A program made the position numbers and the translations under genes. DNA of 64,000 nt from JACDAN01 sp963842235 (GTDB lineage Bacteria > Actinomycetota > Thermoleophilia > Gaiellales > Gaiellaceae), in contig CAWJFT010000001.1 in the NCBI GenBank assembly GCA_963842235.1, forward strand, positions 1,240,001-1,304,000, written 5' to 3'. Shown here piece by piece: positions 52,191 through 58,511 of this stretch. Below the pieces are notes generated by a model, which saw only the letters and a program-made list of their open reading frames with translations, was not told the DNA's origin and did not search any database. The first letter of the stretch is position 1. Each line of letters opens with the position of its first letter.

Positions 52191-52874
52191 ATGGCCCACA
52201 GACACTCCGTCGACGAGTACCTCGAGACGATCTACTTCCTCGCCTTTCCGATCGGCGAGTATGCGCCGCAGGGCTCGCGAACGCCGACGCTCGCGTCCCG
52301 CGTCGCGGAGATGCTCGGCGTTTCGCGCGCATCCGCGGGCGAGATGCTCAAGCGGCTCGAGCGTGAAGGGCTCGTCCGCCGCGGCCAGCACAAGGAGGCG
52401 CTGCTGACGAGGAAGGGACGAGCGCGGGCGGAGAAGGTCGTGCGGAAGCACCGCCTCATCGAACGGCTCCTGACGGACTTCATGGACTACACGGCCGCCG
52501 AGGCACACGTCCACGCAGACGAGATCGGCGAGTCGTTCTCGGACGACATGATCGAGCGGGTAGCGAAGAAGCTCGGCAATCCCGAACGGTGTCCTCATGG
52601 ATGGCCCGTGGATCCGCAGGTCGAACAGGCGGAAAACGACGAGCTGAAGCCCTTGGCGGAGCTCGACGAGGGGTCGAAGGCGACGATCGTGCGCCTCGCC
52701 GAGCACGACGGCGAGCTCCTGCACTGGTTCTACGACCAGGGCTTCGAGCCCGGTCGCAAGCTGCAGATGACCGCGGCGGATCCGGCGGCCGGCAGCTTTC
52801 GAGTCAAGCTGGACGGTCGCGAGGAGACGCTCGCGGAGAAGGCGGCCGCCGGGCTCTTCGTCAGGCCTTCGTAG
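52191..52874 (+). CDS. DtxR/MntR-family metal-dependent transcriptional regulator
   Basis: 227 residues. The N-terminal winged helix begins HSVDEYLETIYFLAFP, with the recognition helix in VSRASAGEMLKRLEREGL. The dimer/metal domain has RKHRLIERLLTD and AHVHADEIGESFSDDMIERV, which hold the expected Glu/His ligands. The C-terminal 70 residues resemble the SH3/FeoA-like domain (GFEPGRKLQMTAADPAAGSF). It should repress metal uptake when loaded with Fe or Mn. Its partner is the divergent ZIP gene. Confidence 0.93.
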   Translation: MAHRHSVDEYLETIYFLAFPIGEYAPQGSRTPTLASRVAEMLGVSRASAGEMLKRLEREGLVRRGQHKEALLTRKGRARAEKVVRKHRLIERLLTDFMDYTAAEAHVHADEIGESFSDDMIERVAKKLGNPERCPHGWPVDPQVEQAENDELKPLAELDEGSKATIVRLAEHDGELLHWFYDQGFEPGRKLQMTAADPAAGSFRVKLDGREETLAEKAAAGLFVRPS

Positions 52875-52960
52875 CGGCGAGCAGCCGGGCGAGGAGCGCG
52901 GCGTCGAGCTCGCCGCGGTTCCGGGACAGCGCGCTCACAACGGCCATCTGCTTCCTGGAC

Positions 52961-53131
52961 ATGGCGTCGGATTCGGAGCGACACCGCCCGCTCCTGCCGG
53001 AGGCCGTCCGTAACCGGATCGAACTGCTGCGAGATCTCGCCGGCGAGCTCGTCTCAGACGGCGTCGTCCGCCACGTCTACACGTTCAACGAGGGCCTCGT
53101 GACGCACATGGCGATCCGAGAGCACAAGTAA
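52961..53131 (+). CDS. Small hypothetical protein
   Basis: 56 residues from ATG 52961. The sequence (VRNRIELLRDLAGELVSDGV then VRHVYTFNEGLVTHMAIRE) looks like a real helix-strand protein, not low-complexity shadow, but I know no family for it. There is no strong ribosome site. Its stop codon lies inside a perfect 21-base palindrome. A 33-residue frame on the other strand (52860-52961, starting MSRKQMAVVSALSRN) competes for part of this space, so the call is tentative. Confidence 0.35.
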   Translation: MASDSERHRPLLPEAVRNRIELLRDLAGELVSDGVVRHVYTFNEGLVTHMAIREHK

Positions 53132-53247
53132 CAACTTGTTACTTGCTCGTTCGCGGCCCTAGCGTCGGGTGGGACGCCGAGCCCTGGGCTGCCCCGGCAA
53201 CGCGCGCGAAGCGTGACCCCTCAGTATCAAGTTACAACTTGTAACTT
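53125..53247. repeat. Pair of related perfect palindromes between convergent genes
   Basis: CAAGTAACAA-C-TTGTTACTTG (53125-53145) and AAGTTACAA-C-TTGTAACTT (53229-53247) are perfect inverted repeats with a 1-base centre, 103 bases apart centre to centre. They share the pattern AAGTnACAACTTGTnACTT and stand out as AT-rich in very GC-rich DNA. They lie between the small + strand ORF and the end of metK. They have no U-run and could be regulator sites or part of a lost element. The 208-base gap shows no gene. GC-rich hairpins at 53281-53339 next to the metK stop may end its transcript. Confidence 0.55.
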
Positions 53248-53339
53248 TGTCTAGAGCGGTGGCGCGACGCCTTCCGCGCCTGGGACACGCGGGCCGGGCT
53301 CGGGGAGCCTCCGCCGGCCGGAGCCGGGGAACCCCGGGC

Positions 53340-54590
53340 CTAAACGGGCGCTTCTTCGACTGCGATGCCCGCTGCGGCGCGCAGATCGTCGGCCTTGTCC
53401 GTCCGCTCCCACGTGAAGTCGTGGTCGTCGCGGCCGAAGTGGCCGTAGGCGGCCGTCTTCCCGTAGATCGGGCGACGCAGATCGAGGTCGCGCAGGATCG
53501 CCGCCGGGCGGAGGTCGAAGTGCTCGTGGACGAGCTGCTCGAGGCGCTCGACGGGCACCTTCTCCGTCCCGAACGTCCGTACCGCGATCGAGACCGGATG
53601 AGCGACGCCGATCGCGTACGCGACGTTGACCTCGCAGCGCTCGACCAGGCCTGCGGCGACGAGGTTCTTCGCGACATACCGAGCCGCGTACGCCGCCGAG
53701 CGGTCCACCTTGGTCGGGTCCTTCCCGGAAAATGCCCCGCCCCCGTGGCGAGCGGCGCCGCCGTAAGTGTCGATGATGATCTTCCGCCCCGTCAGGCCGG
53801 TGTCCCCCATCGGGCCGCCGAGGACAAACTTCCCGGTCGGGTTGACGTAGACGAAATCCCGGTCGTCGTACAGCCGCTGCTCGTCGTAGAGCCGCGGGTC
53901 GAGGATCGGATGGAGGACGTGCTCGATTACGTCCTCCTTGATCGTGTCCGGATCGACGTTCTCAGCGTGCTGGGTGGAGACGAGGACCCGTGCAATCTCG
54001 ACCGGAACGTGGCGGCCGTGCTCGTCGACTTCGTAGCGGACTGTGACCTGCGCCTTCCCGTCGGGGCGGAGGTACTTGACCTGCTCGGACTTCCGGACAC
54101 CCGCGAGGCGCCGCGCGATCTTGTGCGCGAGCATGATCGGCAGCGGCATCAGCTCCGGCGTCTCCTGCGTCGCGTACCCGAACATCATCCCCTGGTCGCC
54201 GGCGCCGATCTGGTCGAGCGGATCGTCGTCGCCCGGGTCGTGCTGGAGCTCGTAGGACTGGTCGACGCCTAGGGCGATGTCCGGCGACTGCTCGTCGATC
54301 GCGACGACGACGCCGCAGGTGTTGGCGTCGAAGCCCCACTCAGAGTGGACGTAGCCGATGTCCGCGATCTTCTCGCGGACGAGCTTGGGGATGTCCACCC
54401 ACGTCTCGGTCGAGATCTCGCCGGCAACGACGACGAGCCCGGTCGTAATCAGGGTCTCGCATGCCACCCTGCCCTTCGAATCGTCGGCGAGCACGGCGTC
54501 GAGCACCGCGTCCGAGACCTGGTCGGCGATCTTGTCCGGGTGGCCTTCGGTGACCGACTCCGACGTGAAGAGATACTCGCGCTCCGCCAT
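53340..54590 (-). CDS. metK: S-adenosylmethionine synthetase
   Basis: 416 residues from ATG 54590 (AEREYLFTSESVTEGHPDK). Other signatures are QIGAGDQGMMFGYA, GGGAFSGKDPTKVDRSAAY (phosphate-binding loop) and TAAYGHFGR near the C-terminus. It makes SAM from ATP and methionine and is full length. Upstream on the same strand, 14 bases away, is the DUF3352 lipoprotein gene. No SAM riboswitch can be placed because the genes are nearly contiguous. Confidence 0.97.
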   Translation of the reverse strand: MAEREYLFTSESVTEGHPDKIADQVSDAVLDAVLADDSKGRVACETLITTGLVVVAGEISTETWVDIPKLVREKIADIGYVHSEWGFDANTCGVVVAIDEQSPDIALGVDQSYELQHDPGDDDPLDQIGAGDQGMMFGYATQETPELMPLPIMLAHKIARRLAGVRKSEQVKYLRPDGKAQVTVRYEVDEHGRHVPVEIARVLVSTQHAENVDPDTIKEDVIEHVLHPILDPRLYDEQRLYDDRDFVYVNPTGKFVLGGPMGDTGLTGRKIIIDTYGGAARHGGGAFSGKDPTKVDRSAAYAARYVAKNLVAAGLVERCEVNVAYAIGVAHPVSIAVRTFGTEKVPVERLEQLVHEHFDLRPAAILRDLDLRRPIYGKTAAYGHFGRDDHDFTWERTDKADDLRAAAGIAVEEAPV

Positions 54591-54604
54591 GGCGGCCCGG
54601 AAGG

Positions 54605-56023
54605 CTACTTGATCTCGAGGAAGGCGACCGAGGTCGAGAGCGAGCCGTCCTGCTTGCCGAAAGCGACAAGTGACTGCAACGCCTCGAGGTTTCGCCTCAC
54701 CGACGGCGGAACCTCGTCCCCCTCGCCCGAGAGCCCGAGGTACTCGCGGATGAGATCCCACGCATTGGCCAGGTCCACATACGCGAGACCGGTGTACTCG
54801 TCCGGCGCCCCGGCGGTTTTCAGCGCCCGCTTGTAGCGGTCGCTGTCGGGGAGCTTGGCGCCTGAGCCGCGAAGCTCCTCGGGCGCCCTCGTCGACGTCG
54901 AGACGACGACCGCCCCGTCCAGCGTCTCGACCGTCAGGTGGACTCCTTGGAGCTCCGCCGACAAGCGGCGAAGAAGCCGCTCGACCGTCGCCTTGGCCCG
55001 CGCCTCGTCGTCGACCTGGATCAGGAGAGTGAGCTCCGGGATCGGTACAGCTGGACGTGCGTAGAACGCAATCTCGCCGTCGAGCAAGCTGATCAGCTCG
55101 TCGAGCTTGATTCCGCTCTCGCGCTCGAAGTCGCGGAGCTCCATGGCGAAGAGCGGGTTCGAGCGGAGTTCAATGAGCTGCCGCCGCAGTCCCGCACCCT
55201 GGAACGACAGGAACGCGAGGGCATCGTCAGGAACGTGCCCGACGAACCGCGAGGTGTACGGCTCGGAGGCGCCAAACAACCGGTCGGCGCCCTCGCCGCG
55301 CAGCGCGGCCGCAAGCTCCGCCCCGTCGTCGGATGCCTTCACCCAGGCGCCCGCGAACTCGAGATTCTGGAGGCCGAGCGCGCTCAACGCCTGGCGCTGC
55401 TCCGGCGCGAGGAGCTCGACCACTCGAGCGGGGTCGACGTAGCCCCGGCTGAGCGCGTCGTCCGGCAGGTCGTTCATGGCCGACCTGTAGCTCTGCTCGT
55501 CCTCGAGCGACCTGCCGCTCCCCTCCTTGAGCGCCATGTCGATCGCCGCCTGGCGGTCCGAGATCGCGACCCAGTCGCCGACGACGCGCGTGGCCGTCGG
55601 AGGTCCGGGATCGCCGGCATCGAGCTTGCGAACGAGCGCCCGCAGCTTCTCGGCGTCCTTCGGATTCGTCAGCCCGACGACGGCGGGCTTGCGCGAGCCA
55701 TCGGCGTAGACGACCACGTCGACGACCTCGCCGAGCGCGGGCCGGACGTCCCCTTCCCACGTGACCTTCTCGTCGCGCTGGAAGTCGTTCTTCAGCTCCG
55801 CGATCCACTTCTCGCCGTCAGGGAACCGGTGCAAGAGCTCCTCGGCCTGCTCCCACTGCGCCGAATCGGGGTCGCTCACCGTCTGCCAGTAGGCGACCGC
55901 GCCGGGGCGCAGCACGCCGGCGCTGGAAGCCGTCCCTGCTCCGACGTCCTCGCTGCCGCACGCGACCACTCCCAGTGCGAGCGCGACAAGCAGACCGGCG
56001 AGGAAAATGCGCATCGTTGTCAT
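54605..56023 (-). CDS. DUF3352-domain lipoprotein
   Basis: 472 residues. An N-terminal signal FLAGLLVALALGVVAC gives a lipobox Cys at about residue 22. The mature part starts LRPGAVAYWQTVSDPDSAQW and has two similar alpha/beta halves: VVVYADGSRKPAVVGLTNPKDAEKL in the first, LTLLIQVDDEARAKATVERLL and VVVSTSTRAPEEL in the second. These are features of DUF3352, a family of surface or cell-envelope proteins without known activity. It is expressed upstream of metK. The ATG at 56023 lies 7 bases inside the suggested start of the divergent aldo/keto reductase gene. Confidence 0.82.
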   Translation of the reverse strand: MTTMRIFLAGLLVALALGVVACGSEDVGAGTASSAGVLRPGAVAYWQTVSDPDSAQWEQAEELLHRFPDGEKWIAELKNDFQRDEKVTWEGDVRPALGEVVDVVVYADGSRKPAVVGLTNPKDAEKLRALVRKLDAGDPGPPTATRVVGDWVAISDRQAAIDMALKEGSGRSLEDEQSYRSAMNDLPDDALSRGYVDPARVVELLAPEQRQALSALGLQNLEFAGAWVKASDDGAELAAALRGEGADRLFGASEPYTSRFVGHVPDDALAFLSFQGAGLRRQLIELRSNPLFAMELRDFERESGIKLDELISLLDGEIAFYARPAVPIPELTLLIQVDDEARAKATVERLLRRLSAELQGVHLTVETLDGAVVVSTSTRAPEELRGSGAKLPDSDRYKRALKTAGAPDEYTGLAYVDLANAWDLIREYLGLSGEGDEVPPSVRRNLEALQSLVAFGKQDGSLSTSVAFLEIK

Positions 56024-56976
56024 CGTATTCCCAGGCTCGAAAACCTCAATTCCTCAGCCGGATCGGTCTCGGGCTGGCGGCCCTGGGGCGGCCCGGCTAC
56101 ATCAACGTCGGTCACGGCGAGGATCTGCGCGGCCAGACTGACGTCGCGGCGATGGAGCGCAATGCCCACCGGGTGCTGGACGCGGCGTTCGACGGAGGCG
56201 TGCGGTACTTCGACGCGGCGCGCTCGTACGGAGAAGCAGAAGCCTTCCTCGCCTCGTGGCTCGAACGGCGCGGGCTGCGTCCGGGCGAGGTGACGGTCGG
56301 ATCGAAGTGGGGCTACACCTACACCGCCGGCTGGCGCGTCGACGCCGAGCCGGCCGAGGTCAAGGACCTCTCGGCCGCGACGCTGCGGCGGCAGCTCGCC
56401 GAGAGCCGCGCCATCCTGGGGCCGCACCTGCGCCTGTACCAGATCCACTCGGCCACGCTGGAGAGCGGTGTGCTGGAGGACCAGGAGGTCCTGGACGAGC
56501 TTCAGCGCCTGCGCGAAGAGGGGATGGCGATCGGCGTCTCGGTCACTGGGCCCGAGCAGCCGCAAACGATCCGGCGCGCCCTGGAGGTCGGGATCTTCGA
56601 CACCGTCCAGGCGACCTGGAACCTCCTCGAGCGCTCTGCCGGCCCCGCGCTCGCTGCGGCGGATGCGGCCGGCCTCGGCGTGATCGTCAAGGAGGTCCTG
56701 GCCAACGGACGCCTGACGCCGCGCGGCGGCGAGTCCCTCCTCGCGCAGGTCGCCGCGGAGCGGGGCACCACTCCCGACGCGCTCGCGTTCGCCGCCGTGC
56801 TCGCTCAGCCGTGGGCCGACGTCGCCCTCTCCGGCGCGACGACAGTCGAACAGCTTCAGAGCAACCTGGCGGCGCTCGACGTGGACTGGGACGAAGAGTT
56901 CGACCGCAGGCTCGCGCCGCTCGCCGAGGAGCCGGCTCAGTACTGGACGACCCGCGCGGCGCTGCCCTGGAACTAG
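56017..56976 (+). CDS. Aldo/keto reductase, start uncertain
   Basis: About 319 residues if the TTG at 56017 is used; no ATG or GTG is well placed, and the conserved barrel starts at LSRIGLGLAALGRPGYINVG. The catalytic tetrad is visible: Asp and Tyr in YFDAARSYGEAEAFL, Lys in VGSKWGY, His in YQIHSAT. The C-terminal half has LGVIVKEVLANGRLTPRGGE and VALSGATTVEQLQSNLAALD, typical of AKR family members that use NADPH. Substrate unknown. Its 3' end lies against the convergent SDR gene. Confidence 0.88.
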   Translation: MSSYSQARKPQFLSRIGLGLAALGRPGYINVGHGEDLRGQTDVAAMERNAHRVLDAAFDGGVRYFDAARSYGEAEAFLASWLERRGLRPGEVTVGSKWGYTYTAGWRVDAEPAEVKDLSAATLRRQLAESRAILGPHLRLYQIHSATLESGVLEDQEVLDELQRLREEGMAIGVSVTGPEQPQTIRRALEVGIFDTVQATWNLLERSAGPALAAADAAGLGVIVKEVLANGRLTPRGGESLLAQVAAERGTTPDALAFAAVLAQPWADVALSGATTVEQLQSNLAALDVDWDEEFDRRLAPLAEEPAQYWTTRAALPWN

Positions 56977-57960
56977 CGGCTTAACGAGCCCCTCCGCTCG
57001 AAACCAGTCGAGGGTACGGCGGATCGTCTCCTCCAGCGGCGTGTAGGTGAGGCCGAGCTCGCGGGCGGCCTTCGATCCGTCGTAGGTGTGGCCGTGGAGC
57101 GCCGTCCGGACGAGCTCGCGGCAGACACGCGGCCTGGTCCGGCGCACCCGGCCCGCCGCCTCGACGGCGACGGCCGCCGCGGTCGCGACGAAAGGCGGTA
57201 AGGCACGGACGCGCTGGTCAATGCCGGCCAGGCGGGCGAGAAGCTCGATGCCCTCCCGCACTGTGATCGTCGCGCCACTGAGGAGGTACCGCTCCCCCGG
57301 CGCGCCTTTGACCTCGGCGAGCACGTGGCCCTCCGTGCAGTCGGCGATGTCGACCAGGCTGATCGTGGTGTCGACGATCGCCTTCAGCTTTCCGTTGAGG
57401 TAGTCGAGGAGCAGCCGAGTGGAGCCCGTCGCGCGCCCGGGGCCCTGGACTGACGCCGGATTCACGCAGACGACCTCGATCCCCGTCTCGCGCGCTGCGG
57501 CCAGAACCTCTTGCTCGGCCTCGAACTTCGAGCGCTCGTAGTTCGAGAGGAAGCTCCCGCGGTGCGGCGACGTCTCCGTCCCTACCGTCCCGTGTGGCTC
57601 GCCGATCGCGGCGGCGGACGACGTGTAGATGACCCGCCGAACCCCGGCTGCCGCAGCGGCGCGCACGACGTTCACGGAGCCCTCCACGTTGACCTCGAAC
57701 AGGGGCGAAGGATCTCGAAGGCAGAACGCGTTGACGCCCGCGGCGTGGTAGACGACCTCGGAGCCGCGCATCGCGGCCGTCAATGCGTCGGCGTCCAGGA
57801 CATCCCCGCGGACGGGGTCGGCTCCGAGCTCGCTGAGCCTGCGCGCTGACTCGTCGGACCGCGCCAGGCCCCTGACCGCACGCCCGTCGGCAAGGAGGCG
57901 CTCCACGATCGCCCCGCCGACGAACCCGGTGCCGCCGGTGACGAGAACGGCTTCGGTCAG
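56973..57960 (-). CDS. NAD-dependent epimerase/SDR (hopanoid/dihydroflavonol reductase-like), apparent CTG start, frame break at 3' end
   Basis: About 328 residues from CTG 57960, which overlaps the pgsA stop as CTGA with GAAGG six bases upstream. The NAD(P) motif is VLVTGGTGFVGGAIVERLL; the catalytic set is TSSAAAIGEP (Ser) and SNYERSKFEAEQ (Tyr, Lys). The substrate part has VNPASVQGPGRATGST. In this frame no stop occurs at the expected end: it would run 950 bases antisense to the aldo/keto reductase gene. One base less in a GGGG run near 56987 gives EGSLSR and a stop at 56973, the natural length, so I end it there. Extended SDRs of this type act on sugars or isoprenoid-sugar adducts; the substrate is unknown. 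Confidence 0.85.
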
Positions 57961-58511
57961 CTCGAGCCTTCGGACAGGGCAGAGCCGAAGCGGGCCAGGT
58001 ACTCGACGGCCGACAGCACCGTGATCGCCGCCGCCGCCAGCATGGCCCACTCGTCCAGCAGCAGCGGCCCAATCGGCTCGTCGTAGCGGAGGATCGCGAG
58101 CAGGATGGCCAGGAACTGGACGTTCGTCTTGAGCTTGCCCCAGATCGACGGCGGGAACACGGTCCCCTCGGCCGCGACGACGCCTCTGAGCCCGAGGATC
58201 AGCAGCTCGCGTCCGATGATGATCATCGCGATCCAGACAGAAGCCCTCTCGACGCTGACAAGAGCGATCAGCGCGCCGGTGACGAGCAGCTTGTCGGCGG
58301 TCGTGTCGAGGAAGGAGCCGAACGTGGTCGTGAGCCTCCAGCGCCGGGCGAGGTAGCCGTCGACAAAGTCCGTCATGGCTGCGACCGCGAACAGCACCGC
58401 AGCGGCCACGTAGGCCGAGTCCCGGCTGGGCCCGAGCAGGATGAGCCCCATCACGACGGGGATGAGCAGGATCCGCACGTAGGTGAGGCCCAGGAGGACG
58501 GAGCCGGTCAC
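57957..58511 (-). CDS. pgsA: CDP-alcohol phosphatidyltransferase (phosphatidylglycerophosphate synthase type)
   Basis: 184 residues from GTG 58511 (GTGA overlap with the upstream stop). The family motif D-G-x2-A-R-x8-G-x3-D-x3-D is complete in DGYLARRWRLTTTFGSFLD followed by TTAD (residues about 51-73). Around it are six hydrophobic helices, e.g. LTYVRILLIPVVMGLILLG. Length and the KTNVQFLAILLAI segment fit PgsA, which makes phosphatidylglycerophosphate from CDP-diacylglycerol and glycerol-3-phosphate. The glp genes upstream handle the same glycerol-3-phosphate. Confidence 0.93.
   Translation of the reverse strand: MTGSVLLGLTYVRILLIPVVMGLILLGPSRDSAYVAAAVLFAVAAMTDFVDGYLARRWRLTTTFGSFLDTTADKLLVTGALIALVSVERASVWIAMIIIGRELLILGLRGVVAAEGTVFPPSIWGKLKTNVQFLAILLAILRYDEPIGPLLLDEWAMLAAAAITVLSAVEYLARFGSALSEGSS

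Noticed and set aside
52860..52961. 33-residue minus-strand ORF starting MSRKQMAVVSALSRN
   Set aside because: It reads like protein but is very short, without a ribosome site or homologue known to me; noted under the competing small ORF.
56020..56975. C-terminal extension of the SDR antisense to the aldo/keto reductase
   Set aside because: The sequence after the SDR end is a typical shadow; a single extra base explains the missing stop.
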